Origin: Candidatus Rifleibacteriota bacterium
Lineage (GTDB): Bacteria > Muiribacteriota > Ozemobacteria > Ozemobacterales > Ozemobacteraceae
DNA: 64,000 bases
Direction: 5' to 3'
Assembly: GCA_015232575.1 (NCBI GenBank)
Contig: JADFZL010000002.1
Coordinates: 496,001-560,000 of the forward strand
In this document: positions 46,164 to 54,296 of the stretch, piece after piece
Layout of the letters: the number at the start of each line of letters is the position of its first letter
Numbering within the stretch: position 1 is the stretch's first letter
The notes under the pieces: model-generated
Databases searched by the model: none
What the model saw: only the letters and a program-made list of their open reading frames with translations
What the model was told of the DNA's origin: nothing
Program-made: the position numbers and the translations under genes

Positions 46164-46895
46164 ATGCCCCTGAATAGCATCTCTGATTGGATTCAGCCAC
46201 AGCACTTGACTTCGGAAGCGATAGCCCATTATTCTGGAGTAATGGCTTCAAACCCTGAAAAAATAGTGGTAATAGACGATTTTCTTTTTGACAGGCATAT
46301 CCGGAATTTTCAGGAACTAATGGAAAAGGCTGGCAGAAAAGAGCTGATCTACGGTCTTCCGGGTGATCCACCAAGGGTCAGTCGAGAAAAGTGGCTTTCT
46401 GTACCAGAGGAAAAGCGATTTTACACATTCCTTGAAGTTTCTGGCCCAAATTCAGGATACGAGATGAGTGAAGCTTATCTGACGCATCTTTTATGGCGTG
46501 CTTTTCTTAAATCACAGCAGTTTTTCGACTTCATATTTGAAATAAGTGGTTTGAAAGTAAACAGTGTTGATTGTGTCAATGCAAAGGAGTTTGCAAAGGG
46601 TCATTTTCTTCGTGAGCACTGCGATACTTACCCTAATAGAAAGATTGAGTTCGTGCTCGGATTTTCTTCTGACTGGAAGCGTGAATATGGTGGTCAGTTT
46701 CTGTTTTTCCGGAACGAAAACTCAGTTTGGAAACAAAGTGCCGATGTTGAATATAAGTATAATCGAATGCTTATGTTTGTACCAATGAAAGGTTTTTTTC
46801 ATGCAGCTTCGCCTAGAACATTGGAAGCGGAGGATGTTAAACGCTGGAATTACACCGTGTTTTTTAGTCAAATTCCTGGTAAGTCAGACTCATAA
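46164..46895 (+). CDS. 2OG-Fe(II) oxygenase
   Basis: 243 residues. GGAGA precedes the ATG. The facial triad is visible: H-x-D in FLREHCDTYPNRKIEF, the distal His in MKGFFHAASP, and the 2-oxoglutarate-binding Arg in VKRWNYTVFFS. EYGGQFLFF is the conserved GG strand between them. Family members hydroxylate peptides or small molecules using O2, Fe(II) and 2-oxoglutarate. It lies 17 bases before the PqqD gene and two genes before the precursor, so the precursor peptide is a plausible substrate (for example, hydroxylation of its Asn, Pro, Asp or Phe). Substrate is inference. Confidence 0.8.
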   Translation: MPLNSISDWIQPQHLTSEAIAHYSGVMASNPEKIVVIDDFLFDRHIRNFQELMEKAGRKELIYGLPGDPPRVSREKWLSVPEEKRFYTFLEVSGPNSGYEMSEAYLTHLLWRAFLKSQQFFDFIFEISGLKVNSVDCVNAKEFAKGHFLREHCDTYPNRKIEFVLGFSSDWKREYGGQFLFFRNENSVWKQSADVEYKYNRMLMFVPMKGFFHAASPRTLEAEDVKRWNYTVFFSQIPGKSDS

Positions 46896-46912
46896 TATAT
46901 TCAGGAGAAAAA

Positions 46913-47221
46913 ATGTTGAATCTTCAGACAAGTGTTATTCGGCATGATAGAATTGTGTCTACTCTGGTTGATAACGAAGTTGTGATGCTGGATTCGGATA
47001 GCGGTTCATATCGAGCCCTGAATGCGGTCGGAACATATATATGGGAGTTGTTGAAAGAGAGTAGAAATGTAAGAGAAATTTGTGATGCTGTTATGGAAGA
47101 ATTTGATGTGGAAAAGGCTATATGTGAAAAAGAAATTCCAGAATTTGTTGAAAAGTTGATTTCTGAAAATTTGCTGGTTATGAATCCGGATAAATTTTTT
47201 GATCTGAAAAAGGAATGGTAA
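46913..47221 (+). CDS. PqqD-like RiPP recognition element (lasso B1-like)
   Basis: 102 residues, stand-alone PqqD fold. Seen: VDNEVVMLDSDSGSYRALNA, VGTYIWELLKESRNVREICD and EFVEKLISENLLV, matching the winged-helix of PqqD and lasso B1 proteins, which bind RiPP leader peptides and hand them to enzymes. AGGAG lies before the ATG. It directly precedes the precursor gene (8 bases), the order usual for leader and its recognition element. In lasso systems B1 works with a separate B2 peptidase; no B2 is seen here. Confidence 0.9.
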   Translation: MLNLQTSVIRHDRIVSTLVDNEVVMLDSDSGSYRALNAVGTYIWELLKESRNVREICDAVMEEFDVEKAICEKEIPEFVEKLISENLLVMNPDKFFDLKKEW

Positions 47222-47229
47222 TTGCCATT

Positions 47230-47397
47230 ATGCAAACTACAAAAGATTTACCAGCCCAAAAGGCTGCCCTTGAAGAAAAAACTAAAGACAGAAAAGCAAA
47301 ACGGATCTATCAGACCCCCGAACTGATTAATCTTGATGTTGCCAAAGACACCTTTAATGCTGGCCCGACATTTCTTGATTCCGGCGCATTTTCCTGA
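47230..47397 (+). CDS. lasso-like RiPP precursor peptide
   Basis: 55 residues from ATG 47230; a frame-open ATG at 47215 is too close to the AAGGA site (47209-47213), while 47230 has it at a rather long distance of 16 bases. The first 25 residues are charged and helical. Then Y27-Q-T-P30-E-L32-x-x-L-D-V is the YxxPxL leader motif recognised by lasso B1 proteins. The end reads KDTFNAGPTFLDSGAFS. Asp50 is the only acidic residue after T41, so it is the natural macrolactam acceptor. If T41 were the classical -2 Thr, the core would be NAGPTFLDSGAFS with an 8-residue ring; if it starts at A44 (AGP, like paeninodin) the ring would have 7 residues, as in xanthomonins. The C-terminal Ser fits HPr-kinase-like phosphorylation. 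Confidence 0.82.
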   Translation: MQTTKDLPAQKAALEEKTKDRKAKRIYQTPELINLDVAKDTFNAGPTFLDSGAFS

Positions 47398-47404
47398 CTG
47401 AAAA

Positions 47405-48067
47405 GTGATCTCTTCAAACTGCCAGGAAAGTCGCAGCATAGTAGTTTCTAATCCAAGAAGCGGTTTTCACTGGTTGAGATATTGTCTGGAATTTTTTTCC
47501 GGGAGGCCAACTCCGGGAAAGCCGCTGATTCATGATAATGGGGAAATGATAATCAGCAGAACACACGACGTAAGGGGAAATACCTGCAAAGGGTCTCCTG
47601 ATTGTTGGAGGCCCCTGCTTGATTCAAAAGGTTTTCCTCTGTTCAAAAAGATGGTTTTGTTGCTTAGAGATTTTCGTGAATGTTGCCTCGATGAGTCGAA
47701 TACCGAAATTGACCTGCTGGAAGTTTATGCTGGAAATCTGAGAGCTTATGATAAATTTTCGGGTGAGAAGATTCTGATATATTATGAAAACATGGTGAAA
47801 AACTTTTCGGAAGTCTCACGCGTATTGGATTTCCTTGGAATTTCACATAATCCCGGCGAATTCGATCTTGAGTTTCATCGGAGGAAATCAATCATGGTTT
47901 ACCATCGGCGGCGTTTTTCTTACACGAGAAACGATTTGTTCAATTTTCATTTCCATTCCGACAAAGCTTCTCCTGAGGCCGTTGCGAATATCGAATCAAG
48001 AATTACTTCACTTTTGGAAAAAGAATTGCGCGAAAAATATTTATCGTGTTATCTGAAAGAAGTATGA
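47405..48067 (+). CDS. sulfotransferase, RiPP cluster copy 1
   Basis: 220 residues from GTG 47405, only 7 bases after the precursor gene and without a strong ribosome site, so probably coupled. The PAPS 5'-phosphosulfate loop reads IVVSNPRSGFHWLRYCL (SYPRSGTTW-type), and KMVLLLRDFRECC is the 3'-phosphate-binding strand. ILIYYENMVKN and the C-terminal half fit a small sulfotransferase. It would move sulfate from PAPS to a hydroxyl or amine. The precursor core offers Thr47, Ser51 and Ser55. Substrate inferred from context only. Confidence 0.8.
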   Translation: MISSNCQESRSIVVSNPRSGFHWLRYCLEFFSGRPTPGKPLIHDNGEMIISRTHDVRGNTCKGSPDCWRPLLDSKGFPLFKKMVLLLRDFRECCLDESNTEIDLLEVYAGNLRAYDKFSGEKILIYYENMVKNFSEVSRVLDFLGISHNPGEFDLEFHRRKSIMVYHRRRFSYTRNDLFNFHFHSDKASPEAVANIESRITSLLEKELREKYLSCYLKEV

Positions 48068-48127
48068 AACTTTTTCGTCATTATGAACCATAAAGAGTGC
48101 TCACTTAAATGAGCAGCAGAGGCAGGA

Positions 48128-49576
48128 GTGGAAAAATCATATACAGAAAGATGTGAAGAGGATTATCGCAAATGGCAGTTCAAGCTCCAGGTTTCTGATG
48201 ATGTTGTGAATGAAGCAACAGTTGCCAGAGATTCATTGCTGGCTTCATTTAATTCGGCAAATCTGGTTTTCTGTTCGGGTGGAACAAAGATTATTAAAGG
48301 TGATCTTTCACCTGGATGCAAAACCTGCATGAATGGTACAGTTTCTTTTTTGTACATTAACGGACTTTGCACGAGAAATTGTTTTTTTTGCCCTCAAAAT
48401 CGAAGAATGGAGTCTGAAAGGGCACCAATTTCCGCTGAATTAACATTTAACGACCCAGATCTTTATGTTGAATATCTATACAAATGTGGTTTTAAAGGGG
48501 TTGGAATTACCGGTGGGGAGCCATTGATGGTTTTTGAAAGACTTTTGCTGTTCTTAAAAAGCATAAAAAATAAATTCGACCGGAACATGTATACCTGGAT
48601 TTATACCAATGGTGATTTACTCGATGAGTATAAATTAACGGAATTAAAAAATGCCGGGCTGGATGAAATAAGATTCAATCTGAGCGCCCGGGATTATGAT
48701 CTTGAACCGGTTATTCTGTCCAGACGCTTTTTCGATGCCATTACAATTGAAATTCCGACTATGCCTGAAGATGAAATGATTGTTCGGGTTATTATGCAGG
48801 AAATTGCGAAAATTGGCGTTAGAAATCTGAATCTTCACCCGTTATCCTTGTCGAAGTATAATTTGAAAAATGTGCTCGCTCGAAATTATTTGATTATTCA
48901 TTCTCCATATAATTCTCCGATTGTCTTTGACTCAGAAATGACTGCTCTTAGCCTTATGAAATACGCTGCGGAAAAGCAATTCGACTTTTCCTTAAATTAT
49001 TGTACCCGCCTCTTTAAAAAGATATATCAGAGTTGTGGCTTGAGAAAACGGTTTGCGAATTATGCAAAAGCGAAATTTGAAAGTATCAGCGATTCTGGCT
49101 ATGTAATGCGGCTTTCGCTTAAAGATTCAGCAGAAAATATTGGCAAAATTATTTCCGTATTCGAAAAAAGTTCAGTCTGTTCGAGTCTTTGGAAAGTCGA
49201 AAAAAACAACTCGGAGCTTTTTTTTCACGTTGACCTTATCAGTTTAATTCCTTCGGACAAAAGCAATCTTTCATTAATGTGTTTCGAAGCTCTGGTTGTT
49301 CCGGGTCTGTTGCGGAATGAAATGGAAGCAGGTTCTAATGACAAATTGCCTGTTGGGTTGAAGCTTGTCATGAAAGAAGAAAATCTCAGCTCTGGTATTA
49401 TAAAGGCTTTTATATCAGGGCTTTTCCCTCAATCCTCTGAAAAACATCAAATATTTAGAGATTTCAAGCATCTTGTGGAGCTTGAAGAGGATTCGCTGCG
49501 GTTGGTAAGTACTAGAGAATATTGGCAGAAAATTAAGGGTCAGGCTTTCTTTTCGAAAGCGACTTCAAATGTCTGA
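48128..49576 (+). CDS. radical SAM enzyme 1 (RiPP cluster)
   Basis: 482 residues from GTG 48128 with GAGGCAGGA immediately upstream. The [4Fe-4S]-SAM motif is C81-x3-C85-x2-C88 in GLCTRNCFFCPQN, preceded by a CxxC (C64, C67) in SPGCKTCMNG that might bind another metal. GITGGEPL is the SAM-binding GGE motif and ITIEIPTMPE a later barrel strand. The C-terminal 200 residues are unrecognised and have no SPASM cluster. Its 3' end overlaps the second radical SAM gene by 8 bases. It could install a thioether, a C-C link or an epimer in the precursor; the sequence does not say which. Confidence 0.85.
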   Translation: MEKSYTERCEEDYRKWQFKLQVSDDVVNEATVARDSLLASFNSANLVFCSGGTKIIKGDLSPGCKTCMNGTVSFLYINGLCTRNCFFCPQNRRMESERAPISAELTFNDPDLYVEYLYKCGFKGVGITGGEPLMVFERLLLFLKSIKNKFDRNMYTWIYTNGDLLDEYKLTELKNAGLDEIRFNLSARDYDLEPVILSRRFFDAITIEIPTMPEDEMIVRVIMQEIAKIGVRNLNLHPLSLSKYNLKNVLARNYLIIHSPYNSPIVFDSEMTALSLMKYAAEKQFDFSLNYCTRLFKKIYQSCGLRKRFANYAKAKFESISDSGYVMRLSLKDSAENIGKIISVFEKSSVCSSLWKVEKNNSELFFHVDLISLIPSDKSNLSLMCFEALVVPGLLRNEMEAGSNDKLPVGLKLVMKEENLSSGIIKAFISGLFPQSSEKHQIFRDFKHLVELEEDSLRLVSTREYWQKIKGQAFFSKATSNV

Positions 49577-50597
49577 TTTTTGTCTGAATTATCCAATAAG
49601 TTTTGAGAAATTGATCCGCGAAAACAGGATTGAATTCCCTTTGAATTATCGACATTTTGTTCAAACGGGAGTTATCGCCAAAACGCCACGTTCTGTCTCG
49701 CTGGAAACAACTGCCACTTGTCAACTGTCATGTAAAATGTGCGACAGGGGTGGTATTCGTCGTAAAACCATGTACATGCCAGACGAGGTTTTCATTGCGG
49801 CAATCAGAAACCTGGCTCCTTATCGTCCAAAGCTTAATTTCAACGGTATGGGTGAACCTTTGCTGGACGAAAAGCTTCCCGAACGAATTGCTTATGCCGG
49901 CAGTCATGGATTTGATATACTGGGATTGGTCACCAATGGTTTATTGTTGACTCCTCAGATTTCCAGAGAATTAATAGCAGCAGGTATTCGCCGCATTACC
50001 ATTTCCCTGGATGGTAATGATCAGGCTTCACACGAAAGCGGGCATACGACTGCCAGTTATCAAGCCGTTACAGAAAATATTGAAAGCCTGGTCAGGATCT
50101 CCAGGGAATTGTTCGCTGAACATCTGGAGATCGTTTTACGTGTTACAATTCAGAAAAAGAATCTGGCTTCAATCCCTTCAATCTTTATGCGCTGGCACGA
50201 CAAAGTTTCATTCATAAAAGTGAATTTTGTCTATCAATATGGTAATGTACAAACCGACCCGGTGGTTCCATTCAGATGGAAGGAACGAATTCCATGCCCC
50301 AGCATGCTGTCAGGATTGATGATACTGACAAACGGTGATACAACGATATGTTGCATGGGTGATATAAATGCCGACTTGCGAGTTGGAAATGTCACTTCCG
50401 ATAGGCTCGATAAGTTATATTCAGGGGAAATTGCACAAAGCATTCGAAACAAACACCTGTCTGGCGACCTGGAATCTCTGCCGGTTTGTCAGCGCTGTGC
50501 AGGTTGTACAATCAGCAGCTTTTACTTCGGTACTTTAGCAAGATCAATAGAGACTGAATGCATGAAATATGTTAATTCTGCTGCGGTGGAAAAATGA
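49569..50597 (+). CDS. radical SAM/SPASM enzyme 2 (RiPP cluster)
   Basis: 342 residues. The radical SAM cluster motif is C51-x3-C55-x2-C58 in ATCQLSCKMCDRGG. FNGMGEPLLDE is the GGE-equivalent. A C-terminal SPASM-like domain holds cysteines in IPCPSM, TICCMGD (the first of these within the usual G-D-x2-C-C frame) and VCQRCAGC, enough for at least one auxiliary Fe-S cluster. SPASM enzymes mature RiPPs and cofactors such as PQQ. It overlaps enzyme 1 by 8 bases (translational coupling). Substrate probably the precursor at 47230. Confidence 0.9.
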   Translation: MSDFCLNYPISFEKLIRENRIEFPLNYRHFVQTGVIAKTPRSVSLETTATCQLSCKMCDRGGIRRKTMYMPDEVFIAAIRNLAPYRPKLNFNGMGEPLLDEKLPERIAYAGSHGFDILGLVTNGLLLTPQISRELIAAGIRRITISLDGNDQASHESGHTTASYQAVTENIESLVRISRELFAEHLEIVLRVTIQKKNLASIPSIFMRWHDKVSFIKVNFVYQYGNVQTDPVVPFRWKERIPCPSMLSGLMILTNGDTTICCMGDINADLRVGNVTSDRLDKLYSGEIAQSIRNKHLSGDLESLPVCQRCAGCTISSFYFGTLARSIETECMKYVNSAAVEK

Positions 50598-50628
50598 AAT
50601 GGTTCGAAATCGTGCTTCTGCAAGTTAA

Positions 50629-51570
50629 ATGATGGCAACATTTCCAGAATTAATGAATAATAATAAGAAACATTTTTTTTATCAGAATTATGGCCTGATT
50701 ATCAGATCTGAAATTGAGTTTTCGAAGCTTTTGCCAGCCGCTGAAAACTCACTGGTGGATGTGGAGATCCAGTGCGGTGAAATTCCTGAGATAACATGGA
50801 ATATGCAAAGTGCAGGCATAAGATATGAGGTGGCTCACGGGCAATTGCTTATCAAGGTTGATAATATTGCAGATTATTATCTTTCCAACGGAAAAAATAT
50901 TACCATCAGGCCTTTAAAAGGTGTGAATGAAAAAGAAATATTCCTTTTTTTATTTGGAACAGTATTTCCTGCTCTATTGCAGCAGCGCGGCAAGCTTGTC
51001 CTGCATGGTGCTGGAATTGTTATCAATGGCAAAGCTGTAGCTATTTGTGGAAAGTCAGGGGTTGGCAAGTCAGCCTTGACAATGGCATTTTTAAAAAATG
51101 GATACAGCGTGATTTCTGATGAGCATTTTGTTTGCAGTTTCCCTGAAAAAACTCTCCCGACAGCGTTGGCAGGTTTTCCACAAATAAGCATCTGGAAAGA
51201 CATTATGGAAAAATACCTCAAGTATCACTATCATTTTTTGAAGGTAAGGAATAATATTGAAAAATATTGTCTTGACCTCGAAAATAAATATGAATCAAAG
51301 CCAGTCTATATTAGAGCTATTTTATTTCTGGAAACTCATAAAGAGAATTATTCAGAACTCAGACTTCTCAATGGTTCTTCAAAAATTGAATTTGCCATTA
51401 AGCATACTTACGGTTTTAATTTTATCAAAGGGCTTGGATTGCAGGAAGAGAATTTTCTGAAATGTGCCTCAATAACAAATTCTGTTCCGATGTATCAGCT
51501 TAAAAGATCGAAGAATCCTGATCAGTGCGAAGAATTGGTAAAAATCATTTGCCGGGAATTATGTTCATGA
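50629..51570 (+). CDS. HPr-kinase-like protein 1 (RiPP cluster)
   Basis: 313 residues. P-loop GKSGVGKS at about 141-148, preceded by the family strand KLVLHGAGIVINGKAVAIC and followed by GYSVISDEHFV (acidic Walker-B-like pair). This is the HprK-like family found with PqqD and AsnB homologues in lasso clusters, where PadeK/ThcoK phosphorylate the C-terminal Ser of the precursor. The N-terminal 120 residues match the form seen in the second copy (YQNYGLIIRSEIEFSKL). Start is uncertain: ATG 50629, ATG 50632 or ATG at about 50653. Its stop overlaps the sulfotransferase start (ATGA). Confidence 0.85.
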   Translation: MMATFPELMNNNKKHFFYQNYGLIIRSEIEFSKLLPAAENSLVDVEIQCGEIPEITWNMQSAGIRYEVAHGQLLIKVDNIADYYLSNGKNITIRPLKGVNEKEIFLFLFGTVFPALLQQRGKLVLHGAGIVINGKAVAICGKSGVGKSALTMAFLKNGYSVISDEHFVCSFPEKTLPTALAGFPQISIWKDIMEKYLKYHYHFLKVRNNIEKYCLDLENKYESKPVYIRAILFLETHKENYSELRLLNGSSKIEFAIKHTYGFNFIKGLGLQEENFLKCASITNSVPMYQLKRSKNPDQCEELVKIICRELCS

Positions 51571-52433
51571 AAGGCATAATCTGGCTTGCTTCATATATGA
51601 AATCCGGAAATACCTGGGTAAGGGTTTTTCTTGAAAACTATCGACAAAATTTATCTGTCCCAGTGAGCATTAACTCTCTTGAAATTCCAGTTGCAAGCGA
51701 TCGTGAACTTCTTGATAATTGCCTGGGGATTGAATCTTCGGATTTTTCCAATAATGAAATTGACAGATTTAGATCTGAAATGTATTTATACTTAGCCAGG
51801 CAGCGAAAGGAAAAGTTTTTTTTAAAAGTCCACGATTGTTATTCAATTTGTGAAGGTCCTGGTGAGCAGAAGTTCATGTTTCCTGCTGAGGCCACTTATA
51901 AAGCTGTTTATATAATTCGAAATCCATTTGAAGTGGCAATATCCATGTCCAATTATTATGACATGGATATTGATAAAACAATAGAACAAATGTCCAATCC
52001 AGATTTCACTTTGGCCGGGGATCAAAATAAGTTGCATTCGCAATTAAGGCAAAAGATTGGTACATGGAGTCAGCATGTCGAAAGCTGGATAGACTTGAAC
52101 TCTTTTCCATTGCTGATGGTCAGGTATGAAGATATGAAGTTCGATGCTTTGAATATCTTTTCAGGCATTCTTGATTTCACAGGCTTTTCAATTGATAGAT
52201 TGCGTCTTGAAAAATCAACTCGTTTTTCTTCTTTTGATGAATTAAAAAAACAGGAAACAAAGGATGGATTTATTGAAAATTCTTCAGCTGTAAGCCTTTT
52301 TTTTCGCAAAGGTGCATCTGAAAACTGGCGAAGTGTTTTAAAATCAGAACAGGTAAACAAGATTGTACATAATCACTCGAGGGTGATGATAAGGGTTGGT
52401 TACCTCAGTGCCTCAGGCGAAATTTTGTGTTAA
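51567..52433 (+). CDS. sulfotransferase, RiPP cluster copy 2
   Basis: 288 residues from ATG 51567, chosen because it overlaps the preceding stop as ATGA and begins directly at the PAPS loop. WLASYMKSGNTWVRVFLENY is the 5'-phosphosulfate-binding start, and VYIIRNPFEVAISMSNYY the 3'-phosphate motif. LLMVRYEDMKFD and FRKGASENWRSVL (KGxxGxW-like C-terminal loop) complete the sulfotransferase type 1 pattern. Cytosolic. Placed between two kinase-like genes. Whether it and copy 1 act on different residues or on different substrates is unknown. Confidence 0.88.
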   Translation: MKGIIWLASYMKSGNTWVRVFLENYRQNLSVPVSINSLEIPVASDRELLDNCLGIESSDFSNNEIDRFRSEMYLYLARQRKEKFFLKVHDCYSICEGPGEQKFMFPAEATYKAVYIIRNPFEVAISMSNYYDMDIDKTIEQMSNPDFTLAGDQNKLHSQLRQKIGTWSQHVESWIDLNSFPLLMVRYEDMKFDALNIFSGILDFTGFSIDRLRLEKSTRFSSFDELKKQETKDGFIENSSAVSLFFRKGASENWRSVLKSEQVNKIVHNHSRVMIRVGYLSASGEILC

Positions 52434-52614
52434 GTTGAATTATGAGCTGCTATATTATTCCAGAAACTATCAAGGATCACTGAGATTTGAGTCACTTGTT
52501 GAAAACAGCTATTAGAAGGCAATACTTTGATAGATCAGCAAAGCTTGCTTATGATTCAGACAGAACAAGTGTTAATTATGGAACGATGAATATGTACAAC
52601 AGACAAGAGGAGGA

Positions 52615-52635
52615 ATGTCATTATCAAACCAGTGA
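52615..52635 (+). promoter_or_regulatory. six-codon leader ORF coupling into HPr-kinase-like gene 2
   Basis: A perfect GAGGAGG at 52607-52613 sits just before ATG 52615, which encodes only MSLSNQ and stops at 52633-52635. The stop overlaps the GTG start of the next gene as GTGA. This looks like a translational-coupling leader. The alternative is a rare ATT start at 52620 in the kinase frame. Confidence 0.45.
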
Positions 52636-53552
52636 TATCAAAGAATTATTTCTATCAGTTCTTTGGCTTGTCTTTCGAGTCAGAAATAGAACTTCCCGAG
52701 CTTACGCCTGTTTTAAAGCGGGAATGTGAAGCTGATGTTAAAATTCTTTTCGGAATAACAGATGATGAATTGGTTTCTCCGTTGATTAAAGCTCAGGAAT
52801 TGCAAATAACACCAGGTAATGTTCTCATCTGTTTCGAAAAGCTTGTCAGATTTCAAATTATTGATGGGAATAAAATTTTAATTCAGAGATATGTTGAGGT
52901 GACTGATTGGCAAATACGTTTTTTATTGCTGGGTTCGCCATTTGGAATATTGTTTTTGCAAAGGGGGAAGCTTCCATTGCATTCCAGTTCCTTAGCTGTT
53001 GAAGGCGCGAGTATTCTGTTTGCGGGAAGATCTGGAACGGGAAAATCCTCAACTGTAAATGCATTTCAGAAAAGAGGCTATGAAATTTTTACTGACGAAC
53101 TTACTCTTATTGAGTTGGGAACAGACAAGACACCAATAGCTTTTTCCGGTTATCCCACCATGAAACTCTGGGAAGAAACACTGTTTTATCATGGAATGAA
53201 TCCGGCTGGTTTTCATCGTCAGCACCCTGATAAGAATAAATATATTGTTCCAATCCCCCATGGTCTTTCCGGAAAGGCTTTTCCAGTCAAAAAAATTTAC
53301 ATTCTGGAGTTTTCCGAAGAATCGCCTTTTCAAATCGTACAAGTCAAAGCTGTAGAGAAATTCAGAATAATCAGAAAACACACATTCCGAAAGGGTTTTA
53401 TCAGACCGCTGGGTGTTCAGCATTTATTCTATGAAATAGCCTCAAGACTTGCTGAAACAATTCCCATTACAAGAATATTGAGAACAAAAAACATTGAACA
53501 GATGAATCATCAGATTGATTTAATTGAAGAAGATTTGAAAAAACAGGTCTAG
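52632..53552 (+). CDS. HPr-kinase-like protein 2 (RiPP cluster)
   Basis: 306 residues from GTG 52632. P-loop GRSGTGKS at about 132-139, preceded by KLPLHSSSLAVEGASILFA and followed by GYEIFTDELTLIE (acidic pair). Same N-terminal module as copy 1 (NYFYQFFGLSFESEIELPEL versus YQNYGLIIRSEIEF), so the two are paralogues from duplication. The downstream region (PTMKLWEETLFYHG) aligns with PQISIWKDIMEKY of copy 1. The His in the strand LHG of copy 1 is LHS here. Predicted to phosphorylate, or with different chemistry modify, a Ser or Thr of the precursor. Confidence 0.85.
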   Translation: MISKNYFYQFFGLSFESEIELPELTPVLKRECEADVKILFGITDDELVSPLIKAQELQITPGNVLICFEKLVRFQIIDGNKILIQRYVEVTDWQIRFLLLGSPFGILFLQRGKLPLHSSSLAVEGASILFAGRSGTGKSSTVNAFQKRGYEIFTDELTLIELGTDKTPIAFSGYPTMKLWEETLFYHGMNPAGFHRQHPDKNKYIVPIPHGLSGKAFPVKKIYILEFSEESPFQIVQVKAVEKFRIIRKHTFRKGFIRPLGVQHLFYEIASRLAETIPITRILRTKNIEQMNHQIDLIEEDLKKQV

Positions 53553-53553
53553 T

Positions 53554-54207
53554 CTACTCAAAATCATAATTAAAAAGTTTAATATCTTCCTTGTAGAATT
53601 TTGCAACCAGATCTTTTGTTTCGCCGTCATAAAACAATGTGTAATGCAGATGATCGGTTTTTCTGAGCCATGGCAGTGAAGTGTCCTTATTTGTATCGTT
53701 AGGACGAACCTTATTCAGAATATACTGGAAGTCATTTTCCAGGTTTTCATATCTGCCGATAAAATTCAGAGGCTTGTCTTTTAGTCCTTTATGTGTCCAG
53801 AAATATTGCGGGAAAAAGTGTGGAATTGTTTCCCCCAATTGAAACAGCCCATTTTTTATAAAATCTTTAAATAATAGATTGAAGGGCTTTAGCAATAGTG
53901 CAAATTGAAGGTCCTGCAAGGTACCTCCTCCACCGTTTGAAAGGTACATAAACGCCGAAAGAACTCGTTCAAAGGGATTTCTGACGAACGCGAACTGAAG
54001 GAAGCTCTCGTGTTGAATTGATTTATCATGTTCTTTGAGAGCTTTTCTCAAATGAAAAGCTGAAAAATGAGTATAAAGAAAGAGTATTTCTTTCGGGTCT
54101 GGCTGCCAGCGTTTTTTTAAATCATAACCGGATAGTCGCATTTTGATACTGGTTCCGCCGGTTTTTGGAACATGCACAAAAATAAATCGCTCTTTAAGGC
54201 TTATCAT
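53554..54207 (-). CDS. sulfotransferase family 2 protein, RiPP cluster copy 3
   Basis: 217 residues. The opening RFIFVHVPKTGGTSIKMRL is the textbook 5'-PAPS loop of the Sulfotransfer_2 family, and FAFVRNPFERVLSAFMYLS the 3'-phosphate motif; FIGRYENLENDF is a further landmark. This family usually sulfates glycans, unlike copies 1 and 2, and is on the opposite strand, convergent with the kinase gene (1 base apart). It might sulfate the sugar that the KpsC/KpsS-like enzyme adds, but that is speculation. Confidence 0.92.
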   Translation of the reverse strand: MISLKERFIFVHVPKTGGTSIKMRLSGYDLKKRWQPDPKEILFLYTHFSAFHLRKALKEHDKSIQHESFLQFAFVRNPFERVLSAFMYLSNGGGGTLQDLQFALLLKPFNLLFKDFIKNGLFQLGETIPHFFPQYFWTHKGLKDKPLNFIGRYENLENDFQYILNKVRPNDTNKDTSLPWLRKTDHLHYTLFYDGETKDLVAKFYKEDIKLFNYDFE

Positions 54208-54232
54208 TTTATTTTATCTCAACTTTGCATGC

Positions 54233-54262
54233 AAAAAAGTAAACTCCAAAAGTTGACTTTTT
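54233..54262 (-). terminator. hairpin after the AsnB-like gene
   Basis: AAAAAAGTAAACT (54233-54245) / AGTTGACTTTTT (54251-54262), one mismatch, followed on the minus strand by the ACTTTTTT run. It separates the AsnB-like gene from the sulfotransferase gene. Confidence 0.6.
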
Positions 54263-54296
54263 ATCCGGCGAATGTGTATTTTAATGAAAATGGAAA

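Noticed and set aside
52487..52729. Possible second small precursor peptide before HPr-kinase-like gene 2
   Set aside because: The 80-codon frame has no YxxPxL motif or lasso-like core and runs into the kinase gene in another frame.
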